A stretch of 23,435 bases of DNA from NCBI GenBank assembly GCA_040235555.1, contig JBECKZ010000053.1:1-23435 (forward strand). Direction: 5' to 3'. Below are positions 1-12,232 of this stretch, piece by piece. Both the position numbers and the translations under genes were made by a program. The notes under the pieces are model-generated. The model saw only the letters and a list, made by a program, of their open reading frames with translations. It searched no databases and had not been told where the DNA came from. Position 1 is the stretch's first letter. Each line of letters starts with the position of its first letter. This stretch comes from RI-92 sp040235555. Its GTDB lineage: Bacteria; Pseudomonadota; Gammaproteobacteria; UBA6429; Thiohalophilaceae.

Positions 1-569
1 TGTCCTACCTGCATGAATATTCCCGGCATCGTTCGTATATGGCATTACTGGTATTGCGCAGAAAAGTCGAACGTGAGGCGCGTACCGATGAGCTGACCGG
101 TCTGTCCAACCGGCGTCACATGTATGAGTATATGAAACATTCCCTGCAGCGTTTACGACGATTGCATTTGCCACTCTCTGTATTGCTCATCGATATTGAT
201 AACTTCAAGCTGATTAATGATAACTTTGGCCACCAGTTCGGTGATGATGTCCTGATCCAGGTCGCCCATACCCTGCGCCATTCCCTGCGCAATCATGACT
301 CCATTGCACGTTGGGGCGGTGAGGAGTTTCTGGTACTGCTGACAGAGACCGATAGTCAGGCTGCGATGGTTGTTGCAGAGAAATTACGCTCAACGATTGA
401 AGGTATGACGCTGGAGAACGGTGGCCAGAAACTGCAAATGACCATCAGTATTGGCATGTATACTGCTAATCCGGAGGAATCGCTGGATGTCATGTTAAAT
501 CGTGCCGATGAGAATCTGTACTCGGCGAAAAACAGCGGACGCAACCGGGTTATCAGTTCAGTTCAGTAA
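1..569 (+). CDS. Diguanylate cyclase, GGDEF domain (5' end cut by window)
   Basis: The reading frame is open from the left edge of the window, so only the C-terminal part is present. An internal ATG lies at 39, but the frame continues upstream of it and I treat the gene as partial. Counting residues from that ATG, the GGDEF domain spans about residues 12-174. It begins with DELTGLSNRR, carries the metal/substrate segment IDIDNFKLIND, and has the signature RWGGEEF at 91-97. An inhibitory I-site RxxD (RNHD, residues 84-87) sits at the expected distance before GGEEF, so product inhibition by c-di-GMP is likely. The protein should make c-di-GMP from two GTP. The sensor part lies outside the window, and a basic linker (LRRKVERE) just before the domain suggests a preceding membrane helix or coiled coil. 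The gene ends 30 bases from the stop of the convergent GGDEF-EAL gene. Confidence 0.93.
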   Translation, partial: SYLHEYSRHRSYMALLVLRRKVEREARTDELTGLSNRRHMYEYMKHSLQRLRRLHLPLSVLLIDIDNFKLINDNFGHQFGDDVLIQVAHTLRHSLRNHDSIARWGGEEFLVLLTETDSQAAMVVAEKLRSTIEGMTLENGGQKLQMTISIGMYTANPEESLDVMLNRADENLYSAKNSGRNRVISSVQ

Positions 570-599
570 TTATTGCGTGAATGTCCATATCGAACAGCA

Positions 600-3500
600 T
601 TATGCATGCATTGAAGATTTGTTTCGTGACATCCAGTTAATCAATTGCTCGAATGTAAGTGGACGGCAGATGCCGTATCCCTGGGCCTGATCGCAACCCA
701 TACTGCGCAGGAGTGTCAGTATCTCCTGATTTTCCACACCTTCGGCGATAACCAGCAGTTCCAGGTTATGGGCAAGGTCAATGGTAGAACGCACAATGGT
801 ACGGTCCTGATGGTTGTCCAGCATATCTTTCACAAAGGATTGATCGATCTTCAGCGCCTTGATCGGCAAACGGCGTAAATAGGAGAGGGAGGAATAGCCG
901 GTACCGAAATCGTCAATCGCAATGTTGATACCCATTTCATTAAAACGCTGTAGCAGATTCAAGGCATGTTTGCCTTCATGCATCAAAGCAGTTTCTGTCA
1001 GTTCCAGTTCGACCTCGGCAGAAGAAAGATTATAGTCCCGCAATGCCTTGTTCATGCAGTCGAGACAACGCATGTCACTTAAATTTATCGCGGATAAGTT
1101 GATGGCGACTGGTTGAGGAAACCCGAGCTCATGTAATTTATGTTTATCCTTGACAGCAAGTTCAATGACAGCGCGGGTAAATGGGTGGATGACTACGCTC
1201 ATTTCGGCAAGGTGTATAAAGGCATCGGGATAGAGCAGGCCGAGGCGAGGATGTTGCCAGCGTACCAGGGCTTCAAACCCGATGACTTCGCCACTTGATA
1301 AATCGATCTTGGGTTGATAATGCAAAACCAGTTGCTGTTGGTTGACTGCCTGAACCAGTTCGTTGGCGAGCGTCAGGCGTTCGGTGCTGTAATCGTCGAA
1401 GTCACTATCGTAAACCATGATGCCAACTGAATGTTTTTTGGCGTGATACATGGCGACATCAGCTGCGCGTAGTAACGCATGGCTGTTACTGCCATGTTTG
1501 GGGTAATAAGCCACACCGATACTTGCGCCCAGGTTTAACTCGATACCTTCCACATCGAATGGCTGATGTAATGCGGTAAGGACATCTTCTGCGAGTTTGA
1601 TTGCGGTATCGGCCGTCTCTTCCTGGCACAGGGTTATAGCAAATTCGTCACCACCCAGGCGCGCGGTGAATGCGGCGTATTGAGTACAGAAATGTGCCAG
1701 GCGAACTCCGACCTTGTTCAACACGCGGTCACCAATCTGGTGCCCCAGAGTATCGTTGATTTCCTTAAAGCGATCCAGGTCCAGCAGCATCAGTGCGATA
1801 ATTTCCCGGGTTCCAGTGGTTCGCACAATATAGTCATGTACAGTCTCATGTAACAATGCCCGGTTTGGTAGCCGGGTAAGGCTGTCGTGTCTGGCCTGGT
1901 AAGCCAGGTTCTCTACATGGCGCGCATTGGCAATGGCGAGGGCAACGGTGTTCCCCAGCGACACCATCGTCTCTTTTACCGTTTGATCGAAATTCTCGAT
2001 GTCATCATAGATCAGGTTAATACTGCCTAGCGGATGGTTTTGGTAATAGAGGGGAATCACGATCGCCGATTTTGCACCTATATTCTTAAGCGCCTGCTTA
2101 ACGCTTGGATAGAGACGATCGTCAGTGACAATTTCACTGGTTTCGAGGATTCTGGCTTCACTCAATGCCTCGCCGGTCAGGCTACCATGAATCGGCAGGG
2201 TACTGCCAAGTGTCACCAGTTCCTGGCTAAATCCATGACTGGCGACCAGTTGCAACTGGCTGTCATTATCAGGCTGGATAAGATAGATGGCTACGTTGGG
2301 TGTGTAGCTCAAACCTAACAAAACCTGGATGGTTTCATGCAGTATGTCGTCGAGTTTTAATGAGACGTGCAGGCGTTGGGACAATTGATTTATCAGCCGC
2401 ATACTCTCATTGTGCTGTACCAGCGCCTGGCGCGAACGTTCAAGTTCAGTTTCGTTACGTTTACGTGCGCTGACATCACGAACTGTCGCTAACAGGTGTG
2501 GTTCATTCCCTATTTCCACAACGTTTAGCGTTACTTCGGCATCGAATGGCGTGCCATCGTGTTGAATATGGCGCCACTCAAAGAACTGGGTCTTGCCGGC
2601 ATAGGCAGTATTGATCTTTTCCATGGCCTTTTCTGCTGACATACATCCATCAGGCTGCAGTTCTGGCGAATAGCGCATCGGCGTTTCACCGATAATCTGT
2701 TTACGGGTACAGCCAAACATCTCCAGCGTAGCCGGATTACAATCGATGAAGCGTTCATGTTTCATCAGGAAAATCGCATCTCCGGCACGCTCGAACAGGG
2801 TCCGATAACGGGCTTCGCTGTCCCGCAGGTTTGCCTGAATGGTTTTTTGTTGGGACAGGTCGTCGGCAACACCCATGAAACCGATTGTGCCTTCATCTTC
2901 CGTGGTCAATGGAGTAACTGACAACAGCACAGGGATGCGGATACCGTCCTTGCGAATGTATGTCCATTCATGCGCATCGATCATGCCCTGACGTGCCTTC
3001 GCTACGAATACTTCAAAGTCCGGCGTAATCGTTTTGCCTAATTCCAGGCTAAGTTCCTCTGCACGTTTTTGCATTTCGGTAGCATCATGAAATACTGCGG
3101 GAGTCTGTTTACCAATCAGTTCTTCTGCACGGTAACCCAACAGGCGTTGTGCGGCCTTATTAAAACTGACGATGGTACCATGGGTGTCGCTGGAGATAAT
3201 GCTGTAGTTTGCACTGTCCAACACCGCCTGCTGCCAGGCAGACAGCTGGCTGATCGCATTATTCGCGTGTGCCTGCTGTTGTACGGCACGTCGATATGCG
3301 AACATGCCGCTAACCAGAATTAAAAACATTAATGCCGTGGGAACCACTGCAGCTTGTAACCATTGGCCGATGACGACCGAGCGTGCAATGAAGGTACCAG
3401 AATGCAATCCGTATTCGGGAATCCGACTATAGGCAATATAACTTTCACCGCCAACTTTGGGTAAGTAAATTTCAATAAAGGCATTATTGGTCTTGATGGT

Positions 3501-4229
3501 GTCGACCTGTTTCTGGATAGATTCTTCAACTGGTGTGCCAAAGATGTCCCGCAATACCTTGTTTTTTGGACCTGGCGGAAGCGGGCGAACATAACGTGGA
3601 TAACCATCATTCGCAATCAACGAAAAGGTGACCTGGGGTAACATGGTGATGTTGCTCCAGGTAGTGGTGACATTCTCGATGGCATATCCCGAAATCATCA
3701 CTGCAAGGACTTTACCTGTATCGTCACGGATGGCGACACGTAGCGGCAGTACCCAATCGCCGAGGGGCTTGAAAAAATACGCCCGGCCAGTACGCAGATG
3801 ATCAGTGGTTAACGACTCCAGGAAACTTTGCCGCGATTCGGGGTTGGTTTCCAGATTGGGTAATGGTTTACCTTCCGGAACCCCGCTGACCAGAATCAAC
3901 TGCCCGTTGGGTAGCGCCAGGCCAAATCCAGCCATGTCCGGTTCGATCTGCTTTATGTGCTCGATCAGTTGCCGGCCATTTTCCGGATAATCCAGGGTTC
4001 CTACTTCGAGGAGCTCTTTACCCAGCTGGCGTAAAAACTGCTCATGTTCTTTGAGCGTGGTACGAACGGCCTGCACCAGGAAAGAATTAATGTAAGTAAG
4101 GTCGTTGCGGGTTTTCGTCAGAGTGTTGTGCCACAGGTAGGCAACCAGACCAGTATAAGTTGCAAACAGTAGCAACATCAGAAAGCGAAACAGGTTCCGC
4201 AAGGGGTAGGTTTGGCTCTTGCTCACCAT
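600..4229 (-). CDS. Membrane sensor with PAS-PAS-GAF-GGDEF-EAL domains (c-di-GMP turnover)
   Basis: The product is 1209 residues. A membrane helix lies at about 14-33, followed by a periplasmic Cache-like sensing region at about 45-285 and a second helix at about 291-311. Two PAS domains follow (about 330-460 and 470-590), then a GAF domain (about 615-770), a GGDEF domain (about 778-940) and an EAL domain (about 950-1200). The cyclase motif is intact (RLGGDEF, 857-863) but the RxxD I-site is absent. The EAL domain keeps the residues expected for an active phosphodiesterase: EALVRW at 986, Glu1079 (ELTET), Asp1106-Asp1107 (IDDFGTGYSSL), Lys1127, Asp1129, Glu1163 and the QGY segment near 1183. 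It could therefore both make and degrade c-di-GMP. Which activity dominates cannot be read from the sequence. The ATG at 4229 has no strong ribosome binding site, so the start is likely but not certain. It is convergent with the GGDEF gene on its left. Confidence 0.93.
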   Translation of the reverse strand: MVSKSQTYPLRNLFRFLMLLLFATYTGLVAYLWHNTLTKTRNDLTYINSFLVQAVRTTLKEHEQFLRQLGKELLEVGTLDYPENGRQLIEHIKQIEPDMAGFGLALPNGQLILVSGVPEGKPLPNLETNPESRQSFLESLTTDHLRTGRAYFFKPLGDWVLPLRVAIRDDTGKVLAVMISGYAIENVTTTWSNITMLPQVTFSLIANDGYPRYVRPLPPGPKNKVLRDIFGTPVEESIQKQVDTIKTNNAFIEIYLPKVGGESYIAYSRIPEYGLHSGTFIARSVVIGQWLQAAVVPTALMFLILVSGMFAYRRAVQQQAHANNAISQLSAWQQAVLDSANYSIISSDTHGTIVSFNKAAQRLLGYRAEELIGKQTPAVFHDATEMQKRAEELSLELGKTITPDFEVFVAKARQGMIDAHEWTYIRKDGIRIPVLLSVTPLTTEDEGTIGFMGVADDLSQQKTIQANLRDSEARYRTLFERAGDAIFLMKHERFIDCNPATLEMFGCTRKQIIGETPMRYSPELQPDGCMSAEKAMEKINTAYAGKTQFFEWRHIQHDGTPFDAEVTLNVVEIGNEPHLLATVRDVSARKRNETELERSRQALVQHNESMRLINQLSQRLHVSLKLDDILHETIQVLLGLSYTPNVAIYLIQPDNDSQLQLVASHGFSQELVTLGSTLPIHGSLTGEALSEARILETSEIVTDDRLYPSVKQALKNIGAKSAIVIPLYYQNHPLGSINLIYDDIENFDQTVKETMVSLGNTVALAIANARHVENLAYQARHDSLTRLPNRALLHETVHDYIVRTTGTREIIALMLLDLDRFKEINDTLGHQIGDRVLNKVGVRLAHFCTQYAAFTARLGGDEFAITLCQEETADTAIKLAEDVLTALHQPFDVEGIELNLGASIGVAYYPKHGSNSHALLRAADVAMYHAKKHSVGIMVYDSDFDDYSTERLTLANELVQAVNQQQLVLHYQPKIDLSSGEVIGFEALVRWQHPRLGLLYPDAFIHLAEMSVVIHPFTRAVIELAVKDKHKLHELGFPQPVAINLSAINLSDMRCLDCMNKALRDYNLSSAEVELELTETALMHEGKHALNLLQRFNEMGINIAIDDFGTGYSSLSYLRRLPIKALKIDQSFVKDMLDNHQDRTIVRSTIDLAHNLELLVIAEGVENQEILTLLRSMGCDQAQGYGICRPLTFEQLINWMSRNKSSMHA

Positions 4230-4468
4230 GTGAAGTTGTTTTTGGTTGGTGCCATGCTATTGCCGTGTATATCACTCTCAGTATCAGGGTTGATAGCTGA
4301 TCATGCAGCGACATTGATCCGCAGTCGGTTAACTGGAGTAATATTCCCCAGTGAACGAAAACGCGAAATCTAATTCTAGTTTAGCAACTTAGGCTGGCGC
4401 TATCACGTTTTTACACAGCGTGAACTCCATGCCGATGCACCCTCCGGCAATCATCATGAAATGCTAAA
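4230..4468. other. Intergenic gap after the guanidine operon
   Basis: This stretch lies between the stop of allophanate hydrolase and the start of the GGDEF-EAL gene, both on the minus strand. I see only weak dyads: a GCTAATTTAGC palindrome close to the hydrolase stop, and a short TCACG/CGTGA stem with A-rich loop near 4410-4430. Neither is followed by a convincing U-tract. No gene or clear promoter is apparent. Confidence 0.4.
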
Positions 4469-6264
4469 TTAGCTCTGTGCGAGATAATGGCGCCAGCCAC
4501 CCCATTGGGTTATCTCCGTTGCCGTGGCGATGGCGTGACCCTCGCAGATAAACCCTGGTAGCCAGCGGCCATCTGCCAGCTCCAGTTTGCCGATGCCCAG
4601 TGGGGCCGGGATGCCAGAGACAAAACTACCGAACTGATCGGCGGGCACCTGCCATACCTCGACTTCGATGGCACTGCCCTGTTGTTCATCGCGAACCAGA
4701 GCAGGCCGCTGGGGCGGGCTGCCAGGCAAGGCATACAGCCGATAGTGACTCGAGGTCGAGGTTGCTTCGACCAGGTGTGCACCGCGTTCACGTAATTGCC
4801 AGTTCAGCGGCAGACCATCCAGATGTGCACCGCAGACCACCACCGGGATGCTATCGCTGAAACTGACGGAGGTGTGCACACTTGCGGGCAAGGCCTGTTG
4901 CGTGGCGCCCAATGGTAATTGCACGGCCTGTTGCCAGAGGCTGGCGTAGCTGAGCAGTTTGCGATCCTGCAATGCATCAGCAAAGAAGGTAATGCCCCAG
5001 GGTAAACCATTGTCAAGAAAACCTGCAGGTACAGCCACGGCAGCGCAGTCAAGCAGGTTCATAAAATTGGTGTAGTAACCGAGCTGAGAGTTAAGCGCAA
5101 TGGGCTCACGTTCGATTTGATCAATGCGGAAGATTGTCCCTGCGGTGGGCGTGACAATAAAGTCCACGCTTGCCAGGATTTGTTCGGCCTGACGCCGATA
5201 GCTGCGCAGGGTATATTCTGCCTTAAATGCATCGACCGCGGTTTTGTCCTTACTGTTCTCAATGATTGTCCGTGTAACCGGCAACATGACATCCGGTTGT
5301 TGCGTAATAATTTCCTCGGTGGCGATGAAGCGTTCGGCCAGCCAGGGTCCTTCATATAAGAGTTGTGCGGCGGATTGAAACGGGGTGAAATCAATTTCGG
5401 TTTTGACGCCGCCCATAGCTTCGAGTTTTTCAACAGCAGTGGCAAACAGTCGTTGTGCCGATTCATCACCAAAGAAAGCCAGTTGCTCTGCCGCGGGGAC
5501 ACCAAAATGAAACCCCGGTGCTGGTGTCCCGTAATATCGGTGTGAATTACTGAAGGGATTGGCGCGCGCATATACGTCAGCAGGATCAAACCCTGACATA
5601 TGCTCCAGCACCAGGTTGGCATCATCCGTTGTGAGTGTAAACAGGCTTACGCAGTCCAGACTACGGCAGGCTGGTACCACACCCGATGTGCTGACAATGC
5701 CACAGGAAGGTTTGACACCAACAAGATTATTAAACGCGGCGGGCACGCGGCCGGAACCTGCGGTATCCGTACCCAGGGCAAATGAGACCAGACCCAGTGC
5801 TGTCGCAACTGCTGAACCGGAGCTGGAACCGCCGGAAATATAGTTGGGATTGAATGGATTGTGACAAACCCCGTAGGGTGAACGTGTGCCGACCAGACCG
5901 GTAGCGAACTGATCGAGATTGGTTTTGCCAATGGGAATGGCACCTGCATTGATCAACTGCTGGACCACGAAGGCCGAGTTTGATGGCGTGTAACCAAATT
6001 CGGTACATGCCGCCGTGGTGGGAATGGTCGCGAGATCGATATTGTCCTTGATGGCAAACGGAACACCATACAGAGGTAGTGTCTCCGGTGAAAGCTGGCG
6101 CAGCTTGTCCAGATAAGGGGCGAGTTGTTCGCGAGTCAGACGTTGGATCCAGATATTCAGTTCATCGTGCTCGGCGCAACGTGCCAGGACGTCATCAATG
6201 ACGGCTTCCGGCGTCAGCTGGCGCGTACGGTAGGCATTGAGCAGGCCGTTGACAGTCATGTCCA

Positions 6265-6265
<1 letters not shown>
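4469..6265 (-). CDS. atzF: Allophanate hydrolase (AtzF type)
   Basis: The 598-residue protein hydrolyses allophanate, the shared end product of the urea carboxylase and guanidine carboxylase routes, giving ammonia and CO2. The N-terminal two thirds is an amidase-signature domain with the Ser-cisSer-Lys triad: Lys73 in FAIKDNID, the serine cluster GGSSSGSA at 145-152, and the nucleophile Ser171 in GTDTAGSGR. The remaining part, from about residue 460, matches the extra C-terminal domain of AtzF-type enzymes, known in that family to help decarboxylate the intermediate. The length is typical of a stand-alone allophanate hydrolase. The start ATG overlaps the stop of the carboxylase gene by one base (TAATG), which implies translational coupling and makes this the last gene of the operon. 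Confidence 0.95.
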
Positions 6266-9858
<3,593 letters not shown>

Positions 9859-9884
9859 TGTGATGTCATTTCGTTTTAGGTGGC

Positions 9885-9924
9885 GGGTCGTCCCACCGTC
9901 TTTAATAACTCTGTGGGCCGTCCC
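9885..9924. repeat. Two tandem small hairpins, GGGACGRCCC
   Basis: Two copies of a ten-base dyad, GGGTCGTCCC at 9885-9894 and GGGCCGTCCC at 9915-9924 on the plus strand, lie exactly 30 bases apart in the leader of the carboxylase gene. Each is embedded in a slightly longer stem (GGTGG/CCACC and TGTGGG/CCCACA). They could be repeated RNA hairpins that protect or pause the transcript, or a dispersed genomic repeat. No known regulator is recognised. Confidence 0.45.
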
Positions 9925-9943
9925 ACACAGCGTCGCTATTGCG

Positions 9944-10068
9944 TTGAAAACGTAATGAGCGATTCCAGTGCAAGGCGCAAAAGGACGAGAAAGCGGAGTT
10001 TACACGGTAGTAAATGAGCATTTCGACTCCTTTTGCAACGCCGCAATGGCGAGCGCAGTAGTTTTCAA
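9944..10068. repeat. MITE-like imperfect palindrome of about 125 bp within the operon
   Basis: The element is bounded by a perfect 8-base inverted repeat, TTGAAAAC (9944-9951) and GTTTTCAA (10061-10068). The interior is an imperfect long palindrome: TGCAAGGCGCAAAAGG on the left arm faces CCTTTTGCAACGCCGCA on the right, and GTTTAC/GTAAAT meet near the centre. The right end touches the stop codon of the upstream deiminase gene. Similar-looking palindromes are scattered between genes in many gammaproteobacteria, by my recollection. It encodes nothing. It would form a long hairpin in the polycistronic mRNA and could weaken or protect expression of the carboxylase and hydrolase. Confidence 0.6.
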
Positions 10069-10707
10069 TTAGTTCCAGATTAAAACTTCGATCGGTGTCG
10101 GGTTATAGCCATTACATGGATTATTCAGCTGCGGACAATTGGAGATCAGAACAATGACGTCCATCTCCGCACGCAGTTCCACGTACTTGCCTGCAGCCGA
10201 TATGCCATCGGCAAACGTCAGTCCGCCTTCGGCGGTGACCGGCACGTTCATAAAAAAATTAATATTGTGGGTGATGTCGCGCTTGCTCATACCGAAGTGA
10301 TCGTTTTCCGCCACCGCCAGCATCCAGCTGTCACGACAGGCATGCATACATTTTTTGTCGTGGGCATAACGCACGGTATTGCTCTCCGTCGCACAGGCAC
10401 CACCAAGGGTATCGTGCCGACCGCAGGTGTCAGCGACGATCTCCAGCATCACGTTACCTTCATTGGAGATGAGTTTGGTTCCGGCCGTGAGATAGACGTT
10501 GCCTTGTTCACGAATGGTATCCATAGCGCTATAGCGCTCGGAGGGATCGTTGGCGTTATAAAACAGGGTGTCGGCAGCCTGGTTGCCCTCGAGGTCAAGG
10601 ATGCGCACGGTCTGTCCAGCCTTGACGACTTTCATGTAATAGTCACCGGCGGGGACAAGCTCGCGGGCCACTGCGTCCTCGGCTTGCAACTGGCTGCGCT
10701 TAATCAT
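10069..10707 (-). CDS. Carboxyguanidine deiminase subunit (DUF1989; urea carboxylase-associated protein 1)
   Basis: This 212-residue protein belongs to the DUF1989 family found beside urea-carboxylase-type enzymes (the UAAP1 type). Work on bacterial guanidine use assigned the paired DUF1989 proteins as the two subunits, CgdA and CgdB, of carboxyguanidine deiminase, which turns carboxyguanidine into allophanate plus ammonia. I do not assign the letter. Conserved family features include LEGNQAADTLFYN, the segment CGRHDTLGGAC with candidate metal-binding Cys/His, KRDITHNINFFMNV, and SNCPQLNNPCNGYNPTP near the C-terminus. I chose the ATG at 10707 over the longer open frame because GGAG lies 9 bases upstream and homologues start near this point. 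The start overlaps the end of the preceding DUF1989 gene by 8 bases, consistent with coupled synthesis of two partners. Confidence 0.9.
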   Translation of the reverse strand: MIKRSQLQAEDAVARELVPAGDYYMKVVKAGQTVRILDLEGNQAADTLFYNANDPSERYSAMDTIREQGNVYLTAGTKLISNEGNVMLEIVADTCGRHDTLGGACATESNTVRYAHDKKCMHACRDSWMLAVAENDHFGMSKRDITHNINFFMNVPVTAEGGLTFADGISAAGKYVELRAEMDVIVLISNCPQLNNPCNGYNPTPIEVLIWN

Positions 10708-11440
10708 GTTCGCAATCTCCGTGGCCAAGGTGATAGAGGTGGTTGTTCTGAAAGCCGCGTGCATTTTCCGGACGCGAGTTCAGACAGATATCATCACCGG
10801 TGACTTCGGCGGCCTGACGGATCTCATACCAGATGGGTTTACGCGGATAATCGCTGGCGGGATTCAACGGGTGCGGACAGGTATGCATCATCACCAGTGT
10901 ATCCATCTCAAACCGCAATTCGACATAATCATCGGGCTTGCTATGGTCAGCGACGTATTGCAGATTACCTTCATCGTTGACCTCGACCTTGCTGAAGAAA
11001 TTCACATTGGCGGCCATGTCACGCTTGCCCAGGCCGTATTTGGCCAGTTCGACCAGGAAACTGTTATAGCCATTTTGATACCACTCGTTGCGATGCTGCT
11101 GATAGTTGTGTTCACCCCATTTTTTGGCCACCATGGTTTTGGTAGTGTTGCCGCACACAGTCTCATGCCAGCCCACGGTGTCTGCCACGATGGAACAGAA
11201 GATGCGGCCCATATCTGAATACAGGCAATTGCCGGTCGTGAGTTTGAACGTGTGCTGGCACTTCAGGGTATCCGGTGCGTTGTAACGTTCCAGCAGGTTC
11301 TCCGGGTTGTAAAACAGCATAGCGACGTTGGCGCCACCTTCGATGTCAATCAGGCGCAGCGACGTGCCGCGACGAACGTGCAGCGACCAGTGACAGCCAC
11401 CGGATAATCTATCTGTATACAGTAATTCACTCTCGGTCAT
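10700..11440 (-). CDS. Carboxyguanidine deiminase subunit (DUF1989; urea carboxylase-associated protein 2)
   Basis: The 246-residue protein is the second DUF1989 member (UAAP2 type) and is clearly paralogous to its neighbour: RLIDIEGGANVAMLFYN, VADTVGWHETVCGN, GKRDMAANVNFFSKV and MHTCPHPLNPASDY align with the corresponding segments. Together the two are expected to form the carboxyguanidine deiminase of the guanidine pathway. The His/Cys residues in GWHETVCGN and MHTCPHP are plausible metal ligands, by inference. The ATG at 11440 has an AGGAG sequence about 10 bases upstream and starts 12 bases after the ABC ATPase stop, so it belongs to the same transcript as the transporter. Confidence 0.9.
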   Translation of the reverse strand: MTESELLYTDRLSGGCHWSLHVRRGTSLRLIDIEGGANVAMLFYNPENLLERYNAPDTLKCQHTFKLTTGNCLYSDMGRIFCSIVADTVGWHETVCGNTTKTMVAKKWGEHNYQQHRNEWYQNGYNSFLVELAKYGLGKRDMAANVNFFSKVEVNDEGNLQYVADHSKPDDYVELRFEMDTLVMMHTCPHPLNPASDYPRKPIWYEIRQAAEVTGDDICLNSRPENARGFQNNHLYHLGHGDCEHD

Positions 11441-11452
11441 GAGCTTGTTCTC

Positions 11453-12232
11453 CTAAGCAAGCGCAGTTTGTTGGCTGAGCGCAGCATCGATCTCGTTCAA
11501 GGTGGACCGCTCAGTATGTCCCACCGGGATATCAAAGGTGATCGTGGCTCCGTAGGCATTGGGTGCCTGTGAGTCGTGCCGGAGCTTGTCGAACACCCAC
11601 AGGCGGGTGCCCAGGTAAAAGCCTTCCTTGAGGTCATGGGTGATCATGAAAATGGTCACGCCGGTCTTTTGCCAGATATCCAGAATCAACTGGTGCATGT
11701 CGGCGCGGATCCCAGGGTCGAGGGCACCAAAGGGTTCATCCAGTAACAACACTTTCGGTTGTTTCATCAATGCCTGGGCAATGGCCAGACGCTGTTGCAT
11801 CCCACCGGAGAGTTCATGCGGATATTTTGTCTGTGCATGCTCAAGCCCGACCAGGCTTAACATCTCCTGTGCCTGTTGCTTCGCGAGTTGACGCGATTTA
11901 CCGAATAACTTACCCAGTACCCGTGCGCCCTCGAATTCGCGGGCAAGAATGACATTTTGTAAGGCGGTGAGATGCGGGAACACCGAGTATTTCTGAAACA
12001 CGATCCCGCGATCGGCATCGGGTTCAGCCGGGATAGGGGTGCCGTCCATCAGGATCGTACCACGAGTGGGTGACTCGGTTCCCAGCAACATATTCAGAAA
12101 GGTCGTCTTGCCACAACCGGAGGTACCGACGATGGTAATGAATTCACCCTTGTTGACATTGGTGTTCACACGTTCTAGTACGACGTTATCACCATAGTGT
12201 TTCCAGACATTGTTCACTTCAATAAAACTCAT
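11453..12232 (-). CDS. ABC transporter ATPase, guanidine-locus importer
   Basis: A 259-residue ATPase of the nitrate/taurine (NitT/TauT) importer class. Walker A is GTSGCGKT at 36-43, the Q-loop glutamine is at 80, the signature LSGGMQQR begins at 141, Walker B with catalytic Glu is LLLDEPFG (Asp165-Glu166) and the switch His is at 199. The open frame extends further upstream, but that extension lies inside the permease gene and is not ABC-like. The ATG at 12232 (MSFIEV) overlaps the permease stop by one base (TGATG). It should power import of the locus substrate, which I infer to be guanidine. It sits between the permease and the deiminase genes. Confidence 0.93.
   Translation of the reverse strand: MSFIEVNNVWKHYGDNVVLERVNTNVNKGEFITIVGTSGCGKTTFLNMLLGTESPTRGTILMDGTPIPAEPDADRGIVFQKYSVFPHLTALQNVILAREFEGARVLGKLFGKSRQLAKQQAQEMLSLVGLEHAQTKYPHELSGGMQQRLAIAQALMKQPKVLLLDEPFGALDPGIRADMHQLILDIWQKTGVTIFMITHDLKEGFYLGTRLWVFDKLRHDSQAPNAYGATITFDIPVGHTERSTLNEIDAALSQQTALA

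Noticed and set aside
10708..10764. 19-residue N-terminal extension of the second DUF1989 protein
   Set aside because: It overlaps the preceding gene deeply, while the ATG at 10707 has a ribosome site and gives a family-like N-terminus.
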